A stretch of 64,000 bases of DNA from Bettongia penicillata ogilbyi (GCA_023548195.1 JAJHZJ010000311.1:9186825-9250824), one strand, 5' to 3'. Shown: positions 11,111 through 23,035, counted from the first letter of the stretch. Notes: generated by a model from the letters alone, not told the origin. Numbers and translations: made by a program.

Positions 11111-11235
11111 AGATGTGAGTTGTTCTTATTATATTTGCTAGTTAATCGATTAAATATGTAGAAACAATTTTGATTGAATTAAGGGAAAAATACTCTGAGG
11201 TCATTTTTGTGGAACTGGAAACCTGAGTTTCACAA

Positions 11236-11251
11236 TAAAACCTAAGATTTC
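11236..11251. repeat. Target-site duplication, left copy
   Basis: taaaacctaagatttc, identical over 16 bp to 13817-13832. Its bottom-strand edge is a TTTTA context, as preferred by L1 endonuclease. Confidence 0.8.
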
Positions 11252-13816
11252 AAGATTGTGGAATGAAAGCAGAGACCCACCTGGACTCAGCCACAAATTC
11301 CCTCAGATGCCTCTAAGAAGTGAATCTGAACGACTTTTAGAGTGGCAGAATCCACTGGGAGACAGAGTAGGGCATATATCCTGCCAAGGACAGCTCTAAA
11401 GATCAGCAGGAAGGATCTATGACACGGAGTTGGGGGAACACAGAGAGCTTGAAGGCACCAGCTCAGATGCCATAGCTGCACTAGAACAGGTAGGTGTAGG
11501 TGGCTGAATCTCCAGTGGCAGTTCAGATTCCTAAACTGCTTAACATAGGATTGGAGTCCTGCAGCATTGGATGAGAGAGAAGAACAAGGGCCACAACAGC
11601 TGCAGCAGTTACTCTTGGGGCTATCAGACCACAAATTAAATGTTTGAAAATCACCTACTTGAACTTTCAGGAGTCAAGATCACAGAGTAAATTGTAAGTG
11701 CTCTTACCCTCCCTGATTGGAAAACCCAGAAAATATTGCCCCTGAAAGAATCCTAGAATAGTGGAGCCAGCAGAAGTGATAAAATGTCTTTTATAGTTAG
11801 GGAAGCTAGGGAGACCACTGAAAAGATCCTTTGTGCTGTGGCAAAAGAAGATCAATGAAAGAACAGAAATATCCCAGCAAGCCCTACCTGGGGCAACCAG
11901 CAGAACATCCTGAGCCCAAAGTGGGTGTGGTGTGTGGAGCCAGTAAGCACCAACACCAGCTGGACCTTAGCACAGTCAGGGGAACTGGGAAGACACCAGC
12001 ACAGATGGGGGTCTACCAGCCACTGAACCTGCCTGTGCTCTAGCTCAGTCATAGGGGAGGAGGACCTCAAGAGCCAGACCACTCCTGCCCCACACCTCAC
12101 ACCAAGAGTTTAAGTGTAACCCTGGAGAAACTCAGACTTCACCTAACCTGGGCCTTGGCACACACCAACCAGCTCAGCACCAGATAGTTGAAAGAAGCTG
12201 AGGCTATAGAACACAAAGCCAATAAACAGGACACTAACACCCAGTGCAAGAAATGTGGGAGAAACAGAGTTCCACTTTAAAAGCCAGGAAAAAGGCAATC
12301 AATGTGAGCAAGAAGCAAATCTGAAAACCAAAGACCCTAGCATCTTGTTACAGGGAAGATCAAAATATGAATTCAGAAGAGGACAGAATTAACACTGTAC
12401 CCACATTTGAAACCTCCAAAAGGAATATGAAGTGGTCTCAAGCCCAAAGAGACTTCTTGGAAGAGCTGAAGAAGGATTTTAAAAAATAAATTAAAGAGGT
12501 AGAAGAAAAATTGACTGATGATTTTAAAAATATATTCAGCTCCTTAAAAAGTAAAATTGGCCAAATGGATAAGATATAAAACCTAACTGGAGAAATCAAC
12601 TCTTTTAAAAAGGAGGTACAAAAACTAAATGAAGAAAACAATTAATTAAAAATGAGAACTGGGCAATTAGAAACTAATGACTCTATGAGGCATCAAGAAT
12701 CAGTCAAAAAAGATCTAAAAAATGAAAAAAATAGCAGAAAATGTAAAATACTTCATTGCAAAAACAACTGACCTGGAAAATAAATCCAAGAGGAAAAGAA
12801 AAAAAAAATCTAAGCATTATTGGCATACCAGAAAGCCATAATAAAAACAAGAGCCTAGACAGTATCTCCCAAGGAATCATTCAGGCAAACTTCCCTGAGG
12901 TCCTAGATCCAGAGTCACTTAAATAATCCACCAATCACCTCCTTAAAGTGATGCCAAATTGAAAACACCAAGGAATATTGTTGCCAAATTCCAGAATTAT
13001 CAGGTCAAAGAGAAAATACTGAAAGGAGCTAGAAACAATTCAAATAGTGAGGAACTACATCTAGTGGGATCATACAGGATCTTGTAGCTTCTACATTAAA
13101 AGATTAGAGTGATTAGAATATGATATTCCACAAGACAAAGGGGCTTGGACTACAACCAAGGATCAACTACCCAGCAAAATTGAGCATTATCTTTCAGACA
13201 AAGAGATGGACATTCGATGAAATAAGGAATTTCCAGAAATTCCTGATGAAAGGGCCAGAGATCAATAGAAAATTTGATCTTAAAATATAAAACCCAAGAG
13301 AGGCATAAAAAGATAAATATGTGGAAAAGAAGGAAAAAAAAGCTTGTTATTCAATATGGGCAAACTGTTTACATCCCTATATGGGAGGATGATACTTAAA
13401 CTTGAGAATTGTATATTTATTACAGCAGTTAAAAAGATACACATAGATAAAGGGTGTGGATATAAATGAACTGATATGATAAAAAACCTAATTAAGGGGT
13501 GCAGAGGGAGAAGAGGAAAGGAGGAGGCAGAAGGTAAATTACATTACAGGAAGAGGCACAAAAGCATATTACAGTAAAGGGAAAGAAGGGAGGGAGATGA
13601 GCATGGAGCTTTACTTTCATCAAATTTGATTCTAGGAGGGAATAGCATTCTCAGTTAAGTATAGAAATCTAACTTGCACTACAGCTAGTGGGAGAGGAAG
13701 GGGGAAAGAAAAAGGAGGGGTGGTTAGAAGGGTGGAAAGAAATAGTAAGGAAAAGGGAAAGAAAAGAGGGAAGGAAAAAGAAGGGAGGGAAAACTGAGGG
13801 AGGCTGTGGTCAAGAG
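11252..13816 (+). mobile_element. HAL1-type element between perfect 16-bp TSDs
   Basis: A HAL1-type copy: G+C-richer 5' UTR (11252-12350), a decayed ORF1 region (about 12420-13290: coiled-coil Lys/Glu region, then RNA-binding and C-terminal parts such as 'gttgccaaattccagaatta'), then directly a purine-rich 3' UTR (about 13290-13816) with no reverse-transcriptase ORF2. HAL1s are known L1 derivatives that keep ORF1 and lack ORF2, so they rely on L1 for mobilisation. Stops break ORF1 repeatedly. The right end lacks a poly(A) tail and falls inside the 3' UTR as judged from other copies. Confidence 0.8.
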
Positions 13817-13832
13817 TAAAACCTAAGATTTC
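13817..13832. repeat. Target-site duplication, right copy
   Basis: taaaacctaagatttc, identical to 11236-11251. It follows 'gtggtcaagag' of the HAL1-type 3' UTR with no intervening A tract. Confidence 0.8.
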
Positions 13833-15660
13833 TTTTCATGGTAAATAAATTGGGACTGCGGTTTTACTCTTCAATTGTGGCTTCTGAGTGAAAGAGTTGT
13901 GGAGGAGAATGGCATAGCTACCCATAATATCTTTCAGTGGACAGGCTGATGAGGGGTGTTAGTACAGAGGCAGCTTGCACAGTGGCCCAAAGTCCTTGCT
14001 CTGCCAATGCTATCATCTCTAGAGGGATGGCTGTCTTTGCTGACTAGCTCCTGTGAACGTAATTCAGTCAAAGTTCATTGTCACAATATTGCAAGCATTT
14101 GAATTCATTTCATTACATATCCTAAATGAAAGCTTGAGAGAGAAAAAAGAATTTACATTCTTTGCTCAGAAAGCAACAATGTCTAATAAGTAACCTGTCT
14201 ACCAATGTCTTAAATTTGCAATAGTATGACTGTAAAGAGAAATGTACTAACAATCCCAGATAGTTTTAATTACTCCTTTCAGTTTAATTAGAAAATGAGA
14301 AGAACTTATTAATCAATTTCACACTTATTGGTTGCTAAATTCTATTGGAAGTGCAAGGCAACATTGAGACAATGAAGCCAGGGGTACCTCTTGGGTTGGA
14401 CATAGCACTGCTAAAATTAAAATAATTAGAGAACAATTAAAATATAAGAACTTTGCAAAGTAGATGACTAGTTGACTGAGCTCTACTTCACAATCCCATA
14501 GCTGTCAATACTTCTCCCTGGCCAAGTGGGATACCAGGCAAAAAAAAAAAAAAGCTTTAATTTTCTGTCCAGTCAAATCTTAGTGTATCACGCTCAATTT
14601 TCCTTCCTTAGTAATCTAAATAATTTCCCACCTTGCTCATGATGAATGTCTTGCCATTTCCTACTCAGTCCCTCCACTTTACACGACCTAATTAAAGAAA
14701 ACATTCCATGATTGCCTATTTTTCCTCATGCATGACAACCTATTATTTTTTTCTACCACCTGATTAGGGCTTTATTATCCTTGGATTTAGATTGATTTGC
14801 TGGACACTTTAATAAAGCAGTACTTAGTTTGATTTAAAGGGCTACAGGTTTCTTTCATTCATACAATTATTCTTATAACCAACTCACATACTAAGTACTG
14901 TATAGTCTATGGAAAGCGATTTTCAATTGCTAAAGTAAAAGGTTATAAAATCAGAATCACAGGTGACATTCCTGTTGAATATAGTGATGTGGTTTCCACT
15001 GTGGGCAGCCATGAGAGGACGTTTTGCAATATAATTTGTCAAGAGTGATAAATCTGTTTCATCATATCTGTCATGGAGGGCTCCTGTGTATTAAAACTAC
15101 TATAAATGTTTGCCTAAGATAAACCAAAACTTTGATGTGATTAAATAATAATACATTTAAGATGACAAATTGCATTTATGATGTGTCTACAGAGTGAGCC
15201 AAAATTAGGTGGTAATAGTTCAAATGGATGATGATTCATTTTGATTTCATATCTAGTGAATTTTTATTAAATAAATGGTATTTACATCATTATTTTCCTG
15301 GATATAAAGTTTTTTTTTATTTTGGACTTTTACTGAAAAGTTATACTCTGGCAGAAAATCAAAGTTGGACTTATATTTAACAATAATAAAAAATATCTGG
15401 AGAAAAAAATCACAGAAATGTTTTAAAATTAAGTGTATGGTATACTCAGTGCTTGACATGGCACTTTATAGAAATGGAAATAAATCACAGCTTTGGTGAA
15501 AGCTAACAACTTTAGAGGGAGTTAAGAGAAGTATCAACATTAATCTGGGGGAAAGGGTTTAGGGAAATAGGGAATGAGGAAATAGGTCACATACCATAGG
15601 GGTCAGAGAATGACTATGAAGTTGAACAATAAAACTTCATTTACTTAGACTATCTCTCTT
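13833..15660. other. Long single-copy-looking stretch
   Basis: About 1.8 kb with no recognised repeat apart from an A13 run near 14542. Minus-strand frames are short and without domains. Blocks at 14040-14340 and 14940-15200 have varied, non-repetitive AT-motif content of the sort seen in conserved noncoding elements, but this is impression only. Confidence 0.35.
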
Positions 15661-15662
15661 CT

Positions 15663-15825
15663 CTCATTATCTACACCTTTCAAATTTTTTGATCCTTCAG
15701 GGCTCAGGTAAGATGCTACCTCTTCCATGAAGTCTTCCCTAGCAGAGAAGTATATTCTCCCCTCAAGTATTCCTGGACACTTTGTCTGGCTATGTCCTTA
15801 ATCTCTATATCATAATTATACACCC
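15663..15825 (+). mobile_element. L2 3' UTR fragment, sense
   Basis: 'ccttcagggctcaggtaaga' followed by 'cttccatgaagtcttcccta' is the L2 3' UTR signature. A short C run follows at 15823. Confidence 0.65.
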
Positions 15826-15904
15826 CCCCCATTTCCCTTTAGGGGAAAGGACTGTCCTTTTTTTGGTTTGGGCTGCTAACCCATAACCCACGATAAAAAG
15901 ACAG

Positions 15905-16180
15905 AAAAGAAAAAAGTCATTGTCTTCAGAGAGTTTATCAGGGAAATAGCATGCACACAGATAAAGAATATATACAGCATATACATAGAATATATACAAA
16001 GTGAACAAAGGTAATTTGCGGGTAGCATAATGAAGGCACTAGCACTTAGAGATATCAGGAAAGGCCATATGGAGGAATTGACATTTGAACTTAAGTAGAG
16101 AAGGAAACTAGGGATTCAAAGAGATAGAAGCATATCAAAACCTGGGGAAAGGCAAAGAGGTGAGAAATGAAATGTTATGG
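15905..16180 (-). mobile_element. L2 3' UTR fragment, antisense
   Basis: The plus strand reads 'gaattgacatttgaacttaa' and 'aacctggggaaaggcaaaga', the reverse complement of the L2 3' region. Strongly diverged. Confidence 0.5.
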
Positions 16181-16309
16181 CTTTTACGCCACAATTATCT
16201 CTTATACTTCTTACATTAAAATAGAGAAATTTATAACAAGAAAAAGAGTTACAGATTTGGTGCAAGAAGGGGTCTCTTGGGCTGCTTACTAAAGTCTCTG
16301 TGTTTTAAA

Positions 16310-16435
16310 ACTGACATCCAGAAAGGTATTTGATGGTTGAGTGATGTACCAAAGTGATATTGTAAGAGTATCAGAAAGCAGAATTGAACACCAGTATTCT
16401 GATGAGGCAGTACAATACTACACAATGCTTCCTAC
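16310..16435 (-). mobile_element. Old SINE fragment, antisense
   Basis: 'gaattgaacaccagtattct' in the context of 'aaagtgatattgtaagagta' resembles a reverse-complemented MIR/THER CORE and B-box side. Partial and diverged. Confidence 0.5.
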
Positions 16436-16554
16436 CTTGATTCCCTTTAATTCTTGTACCTTTCCTATATTCTATTATTGATCTCCAATTTATCCTCTAT
16501 AGAAATTGTTGGTAAATAGTTATTTGTCTGTTTTCTCCCTCATTAAACTTTTCT

Positions 16555-16660
16555 TTTATGGTGAGGGCTGTCATTTATTTTTCTTTGTAACCCAGGACTT
16601 AGCATAGTTTGCAAGACATAGCACATACTTAATAAATGTTTCCTTATTATTGACTTTTGT
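16555..16660 (+). mobile_element. L2 3' tail, sense
   Basis: 'cccaggacttagcatagttt' and 'cacatacttaataaatgttt' are the L2 terminal wording. It ends directly at the solo LTR. Confidence 0.65.
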
Positions 16661-16662
16661 AT

Positions 16663-17153
16663 TGCCAAGGTAGTATTTACAGCACTGAGGGCAACTATGA
16701 ATATGCCAGCATAGTTCTGAATTGCAAAGTATAACAGACTCTCCATATAAAAGGAAGAAAAACACTTATTCAGACACCAGAAAGTCAAATTCCAACACCA
16801 GAAAGCAAAATCAATCATATTAACTAAGAAGTCAATAGACATTAGCATTGTAGGGAACAAATCCATTCCCAACACCCCATTTTCCCCACTATTGGAGCCT
16901 TCCCACAAACAAATGAACACTCATGAGCCTAGCTGTACCTCTTAGCCCATGTCCTCTCCTCCCTCCACCTGAACTGCTGTCACCAATTTCCTCCCAGTTC
17001 TGCTCCACAATTAGAACCACCCAATACCTTCCTGTTGTACCTGTTCAACAAGGTCCTCCCACCACATGTGATTTGGGCTTCCATATGATTTAAGTATGTC
17101 ACATGGGCCTATTAATGAATGGGAAAAATCTTTCCACTTAAATTACCATTACA
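16663..17153 (-). mobile_element. Solo LTR of an endogenous retrovirus, antisense
   Basis: Read on the minus strand it starts TGTAATGGTAATTTAAGTGG and ends near CTACCTTGGCA, about 490 bp. Start, interior ('caatttcctcccagttctgc' side) and end match both ends of the 34898-37009 structure: the '(c)attaatgaatgggaaaaat' block at 17108-17129 and the 'cacttattcagacaccagaa' block at 16764-16783. The polyadenylation hexamer equivalent is AATAAG here versus AATAAA in the other copy. No internal viral sequence or second LTR is nearby, so this is a recombination-derived solo LTR. No clean target duplication could be read. Confidence 0.75.
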
Positions 17154-17159
17154 AATTTG

Positions 17160-17480
17160 CAGCATTTTTCTTTACCAGTCCCTGTCAAGTTGAGGACCAA
17201 AATCCATCACCTAATGCTCTTTTCACTCTATATGTAAATGGTTGTTTCTTTAGGGATCAATGATGGAACAGTATACAGAAATATAAAATCAAATCCATCT
17301 TTCAAGTTATTGAAGATTCAGAACATATACTTTGAAAAGATAACTAACGTTAAAACTAATGGGTAATGACAACCAAATGAATGATGTGCATAATATATGC
17401 TATAAGACTTCAGTAGTTACCTTACTTCTGGTTACAACAGTGGAAATGTTTCAAAATAGTGGGGGAATTTGACCTATATT
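17160..17480. other. Single-copy-looking sequence
   Basis: No recognised feature between the solo LTR and the next HAL1-type element. Confidence 0.4.
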
Positions 17481-17489
17481 TTTAAAAAT

Positions 17490-19965
17490 AGATAGAAGAG
17501 GATTCTGGAAAGATGGCAGAGCAGGTCAGAAAATTCCTAGCTCTCAAGATTTTCCTCTACAAAAAAAGAGATAAAATAGCACCTTAGTAACACTCATCTT
17601 CCTGGGACAATTTGAGATCAGAAGAAAAATCATTGGATGAGGTTTGGTCTCCGTGAAGAATAAACACCTAAAGGCTTTAACCACAATCAACAAGCAGCAA
17701 GCCTAAAGGTTAGCTGGTTTGAGAGGTTTCATCAGCCCCAGTCACAGGCATTTCACCCCCAGGATAGTAAGGGGAGTTGGGCATCTGAGCCTGGGAAGAT
17801 CAAGGGTTCTTCTGCTGAGAAAGAGGATGCCTGGTAAGTATAGAAGCAATGGGGCAGTAGCCCCGAGCTATGAGAACTTACAAGAGGTTGGAGATTTAGA
17901 TTTGTTTCCAGGTTAGAGGGAAGAAATAAAGATCTAGGGTAAGAGGCACCATCCCCCATACCCCAGAGCTAGAGGTGATTACAAAAATTAAGTTATTATC
18001 ACAAAAAAATGCATAGGCAAAGGAGAAAGAGTCCAACCATAGAAAGCTATTATGGGAATAGAGATGACCAGGGTTTGTTTTCAGAGGAGGATATTGAAGT
18101 AAAGAAATCCCTAAAGTGTAACATCAAATGGCAACCTGCCCAAAAAGAATTCAGAGAAGACCTTTAAAAAAAAAAAGACTTCAAAAATCAAATGAAAGAG
18201 ATGAAGGAAAAGGTAAAAAAATAAGAATAGTCCAAGAAAAAAAGAATATGAGAGGAAAGAAAACCAAATTAGAAAAGGAGATGCCAGAATCTTAAGGAAG
18301 AAAATGACACCTTGAAAATTAGAATTGGAAAAGGCAAAGCCAGAAAGATTATTAGAGATCAAGAAATAATTGAATAAAATATTAATAATAAAAAAAATTG
18401 AAGAGAAAATGAAACATAGAGAAAATAACAGATCTGGAGAATAGGTCAAGAAGAGAAAACATAAAAATAATGAGACTAAATCAACACTATGATAAAAAAA
18501 AATCTTGATAGAATAATACCAGAAATAATTAAAGAAAATTATCCTGAAGCATTAGAACAAGAGAGAAAGTAGAAATAGAAAAAACCCATCAATCATAGGA
18601 ATATCGTAGCCAAATTCTGAAACCCCCAGCTCAAGGACAAAATATCGAAAGCAACAAGAATAAGGCAGTTTAAATATAATGGTGCCACAATTAGAATCAC
18701 ACAATACCTACCAGCAGAGACTTTAAAGGACCACAGGTCTTAGAACACTATATATTAAAGAACAAAAAAACTATGCTCAGTTGAAAGTATGATATCCAGA
18801 AAAGTTAAGCATAATCCTGAATGAAAAAAATAGTGGATATTTGATGAACTGTCAGACTTTTAAGACTTTGTTATAAAACAAAGAAACATCCCGAATTTAA
18901 TAGAAGATTTGACTTGCAAGAGTCAAGAGATATATAAGGTACATATGAAAAACTAATTATGAGGGATTCAATAAGGACAAACCATTTACTTTTTGCATAT
19001 GTAAAATGTATGTCTAAGATTCTTATTAATAATTGGTAGCTCATTAGAAAGATTGGGGTAAGCCTGAGTATGATATGAATTTTAGAAGTAAAACCATTTA
19101 GAAACAGCTGAAAAGAGTAATTATTTTATATAAAGGAGGAGCAAGAAGAATTTGTATCATTAGATGGGGACAGAGGGCTGGTAGTTCTGATAATCTACTT
19201 TCATTAGGAATAGGTTGAAGAGGGTCCAATACATATGAAAAGAGTACAAAAGAAGAATATAAAAGTCTTCTAAATTCAGAAGAAATAAAATGATGGAGAC
19301 ATAGAGAGGAGGGAGAGTACAAAGGAAGGATCTTTAGAGGGGAAAGTGAGGGAATAGGCAAAAGAGAGGTAGAGAAGGGTGTTTTGATTTATGGGAATGG
19401 GAGCATGGGGGAATCCTTGGAGAGGAGTAGACAAGTAATAGGAGGACGAGGTAGAAGGTAGAAGTAAAGTAGAAGGGACAGGACGGATAGGAAACAAGAA
19501 ATATGCACCAACATAAAAACAAATATAAGGAGTAGAATTTGTTTGGGAAAGTATATGTGTATATATGTATATATGTATATATGTATATATGTATATATGC
19601 ATGTATATATCTATAGTTATAGAGAAACATATCCAAACTTAATTGTAGTCTTTTGGGGGTGGGAAGAAGGAACGGGGGAAAGTAAAAAGTGCACAGCAGG
19701 GAGCAAAGGAAAACATAATCAAAGAAAAGATGGCCATTTCTCAAAACAATGTGTATTATTTATCATGTAGGCTTTCTTGAAATGAAAATTTATTGGTACA
19801 TATTAAATCCACTCTGTTGTTCTGCTATGCACATGCTTTGCCTTTTTTTCTTTCTTACTTTGTATTTAAGTTATAATGTTTAAGTTCATGATATGTTTTT
19901 GCTTCTTTTCCTATTCTGTATTTGTGTTCTGGAGTTTGTGTATAAAATAAAATGTGAAAAAAAAC
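17490..19965 (+). mobile_element. HAL1-type element, sense, with poly(A) end
   Basis: The 5' end begins near 'gattctggaaagatggcaga' (17501). A 5' UTR runs to about 18060, a stop-ridden ORF1 region (18110-18900) is rich in Lys/Glu codons, and a long 3' UTR without ORF2 ends 'gtataaaataaaatgtgaaa' plus A8 near 19965. The 3' UTR contains 'cactctgttgttctgctatg', part of the marsupial HAL1/L1 terminus as I remember it. A (TATATG)n microsatellite has expanded inside. Flanks 'aaaaatagatag' (left) and 'aaactagataag' (right) are a possible diverged target duplication. Confidence 0.75.
19545..19620. repeat. (TATATG)n microsatellite inside HAL1 3' UTR
   Basis: Regular 'tatatgta' repeats give artificial Tyr/Ile-rich frames on both strands. 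Confidence 0.9.
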
Positions 19966-20189
19966 TAGATAAGCAGAAAAGAGATGGGAGAGAGTAATTA
20001 TAAACCGATGAAATTTCATGAACAGAAAACAAGAAAGAACATAATGTGTTTGGTTGGAGTTGGTGGTGGTTCACTGAATAGAAACAGATTATTTGAATAA
20101 AATATAGTAGGAGGTAGGATTCAAAAGGTAAACTGAGGTCAAATTGAGAATACCAAAATAAAAAGTATGAACTTTGTTTCTGTAGTCAA

Positions 20190-20690
20190 AAAATGGTCAT
20201 TGTATACAAATTCCATGAAGGAATAGTTTTTATAGCAAGGTCCATTGAATTTTGGTATGGTACAATGGAGCAGAAAGGAGAACCTGGAGATAGGTAGACT
20301 AATCAAGAGGCTGTTTCAGCAATTTAGATATCATGACATGGCTCTGCACAAGGATTGTGACAAAGGAAAAAGAAAGCAAAGGATTCAAGGGTGGAGAAGC
20401 TGTGGCCTCGAGACCTCCATGTGGACCTCTAGGTGCTTAAGTGCAGCCCTTTCACTGAGTCCAAACTTCACAGAACAAATCCATGTAACCTTGACGCCAT
20501 AGCTTCACCACCCCTGATAGATGGAAGTGATATTCCAAAGGAAGGACCAAGAGATGACTAGATTGCACTGTATAATTGAATATTAGAGAGGGAGGACTCA
20601 ACATGAGAGATGAGGAGAACGGTGATGCCATTATTAGAAACAAATCAATTGATAATGGGATCTGGTATATTGGGGAAAACTAAATTCTAT
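20190..20690 (-). mobile_element. L2 remnant, antisense, split by a MITE
   Basis: Plus-strand blocks 'gagaacctggagataggtag', 'aatcaagaggctgtttcagc' and 'gatgaggagaacggtgatgc' follow the reverse-complemented L2 3' region. They lie on both sides of the MITE at 20386-20516, so the MITE is younger than the L2. Confidence 0.55.
20386..20516. mobile_element. Palindromic hAT-like MITE
   Basis: The left terminus 'caagggtggagaagctgtgg' is the imperfect inverted complement of the right terminus 'gccatagcttcaccacccct' (20496-20515). The interior 'ctctaggtgcttaagtgcag' and 'actgagtccaaacttcacag' matches a non-autonomous mammalian/marsupial MITE family I associate with Charlie-type hAT elements. About 131 bp, no coding capacity. 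Expected 8-bp duplications are not recognisable (aaaggatt versus atagatgg). Confidence 0.65.
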
Positions 20691-20699
20691 TTTACATAT

Positions 20700-22030
20700 G
20701 TGGCGTAGATGGTAGCATTCTCCTAATAGAAAGTTTTGCCAGTCTACTTTGAAATGGGAGAGTTAGAAGCTAGAAAATTAAATTTACATATTACTGACAA
20801 AGGGCTGATACTTAAAACTATGGGAGCAGATATTTTCAGGGAATAGAGCTTATGGAAAAATGTCAATGCCCTTTCACCCTTTTTTATCTTCCTTTACTTG
20901 GCATTATATCCTGCTGCTACAACCCTCCTTTCTCTCTCTCTCTCTTATACAGTGAATTATGTTTTGCCACAGAATATCTTGGGTCAAGCTCTCACTCTCT
21001 GTTCTCTCTTTTTTCCTCTCCACCACTAACTCTAAAAATCCAGGACTGAGCTCTTTTCTTAGGTCAAAGTAAATAAACAAAATAGAGATTGATATTGAAG
21101 AGAGCTAACTTTTGATGATTCATACATGGGACATGGCAATCTGTCATTGAAATTGCCCTCAATTTACCTCTTTGATTAATAATCTGGTTTGTTTTAAAAT
21201 TCACTGGTTGAAATCAGAGACACTACTAACCAAATGGCAATGTATTAAGTATTATGAAATCTAGAAGTATGAGTGTTGCCTCTCTCTGCACAGTGAGTTC
21301 ATTTTGCGATGTTACCTCCCACAGTGAGGCTTGGGAAAGTACTTGGGAGAAATATTTAGCTTGGGCATGTATGAAACTTTCAACTATACCATAGAAGTGT
21401 GGAGAGTTATGAAGTCTCCATTATCAACCAGACATCTCACACATAACTTGCCAAGATTCTTATGCCCCACTTCCATTTTTCTTTTCTTTTTTGGTACTGA
21501 GAAGACTGCAGGGGCAGCCTAGAAATTTCAACATGCTTTGGACCTTAGTGAGCTTAGGGCTACTCTCTCTGTACATCTGTAAGCTATTAGAACACTCTTA
21601 TAAACTGCCCTGGATTCAACACCATTGTAGGGATGAGCAGAAGGTCACAAAATGTTGATCTGCCTCTCTAGGTCAGTCACACAGTTGAGTACACCAGTCA
21701 GCAGAGGCAGGTGCTCTAGAAAAAAATGCATCTTACATAAAACTAAATAATCTCTACTCTAACTTGATCTTTATTGATTCCATATTGACTTTGAGGACAA
21801 CATTTCAGAACAGCAAAATTAACCTTTATGGACACTTCTTGCTATGGTTTCCCTCTGCTGCTCCATGACACAGTTCTGATGATGTGTGTCCACCAGAGGA
21901 TGATAAGAAGCTGTAATTAAGTTGAGGGAATAATTTTTAATGTTCCCTGTTTGCTATTATAGATATTTGTAAATAAATTGTTCTTATGAAGTTTTCATGA
22001 TAATACACTATAAAAAAGCATAATTTCAGA
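20700..22030. other. Single-copy-looking stretch
   Basis: No repeat recognised beyond a short CT run at 20932. The part from about 21760 to 22010 is non-repetitive AT-motif sequence that could be a conserved element; no coding evidence. Confidence 0.35.
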
Positions 22031-22034
22031 CTTA

Positions 22035-22535
22035 AGAATGTTATTCTTAACCTAGAGCCCATGAACTATAGATAGATAAATATAGAGATACATATATGTA
22101 TATATGTGTATATATTTAGATAGAAAAATAACAGCATGTTAATATAATTGGTTTCCTGTGTATTTTTATATATATTATTATAATAAATTATAATATATTA
22201 TATATAATATTATATAAAATTATATAATTACATTATATAAAATAAAATTATGTAATAAAATAAAAATAATAAAAATTTATTTAATTATATTATACTACCT
22301 ATAATATAATTATATTGTTATATATAATATTTTTATTATATAATATATAATATTTTAATTGTATTTATATAAAATCACACATATAATTTACACAGGATAT
22401 AGATTTATGAATATATATGTGTGTAATCTGTGTGTTGTGTAATTTAAAAACATTATTCTGAGAAGTTTCTAATCTTCACCAGAATGTCGAGTCCATGATT
22501 CAAAAAAAATTAATTAATAACCCATCTTCTAAAGT
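22035..22535. mobile_element. Old non-autonomous DNA transposon expanded by AT repeats
   Basis: Left end 'gttattcttaacctagagcc' and right end '...attaattaataaccc' are degenerate inverted repeats. Interior blocks 'taatataattggtttcctgt' and 'aaaacattattctgagaagt' match a mammalian DNA transposon fossil whose ends read 'ttcttaacctggggtccatg'. The middle (22080-22440) has been expanded by TA/TATG repeats to several times the family length. Confidence 0.6.
22080..22440. repeat. AT-rich low-complexity expansion
   Basis: Dense TATATAAT, TTATATAA and AATAAAAT mixtures with many self-complementary arms, flanked by TATG units. Confidence 0.85.
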
Positions 22536-22539
22536 AAAT

Positions 22540-23035
22540 AGCTACTGAGTCCACACTTTTAAAAAAAATCTAATTTCTATTCCGCAAAACAGGCCTAAAA
22601 CAACTCAAGTTTATGCAGTGAGTCACTAAGAAGAAAGATATGGATTTCTTTTCAAGCTGGCAAAATCTAAAATATATTTTTTAGCAATGATCTTTTATTT
22701 TTTCCTCACACAAGGTAATCAACAAAGACAAAAGCATCTTTTCATTTTATATCTCATGTGTCTGCTTGTCATTATGAGTGGTGCAAGGGATGGGACTAAC
22801 TTAACTTGTGTTGACAGAGTATCATCATCCAACCATGTTCGGTTTGAAAAATTAAAAAAGGCATACATTGGCAAAACTTGTCTATCTGTACAGCAGCCAA
22901 GGCTGTGAAAAATGAGGATTCTGGCCTGCTTAATTTATATAAATTGATTCCAGAGTTTCAACTTCATTTGCAAACATAGTATATACTTTGTATTACTTAT
23001 ATGTGAGTATGTTGTTTCCCCCAGTGGAGTATAAT
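22540..23035. other. Single-copy-looking sequence
   Basis: No feature recognised. A 73-codon plus-strand frame (22687-22908) begins with a hydrophobic stretch, but nothing links it to a gene. Confidence 0.35.

Noticed and set aside
16543..16920. 125-codon minus-strand frame that looks membrane-like
   Set aside because: Spans an L2 tail and the end of a solo LTR; no start context or domain, and hydrophobicity follows from T-richness.
19334..19744. 136-codon minus-strand Tyr/Ile/His-rich frame
   Set aside because: Antisense of a HAL1-type 3' UTR and its (TATATG)n repeat.
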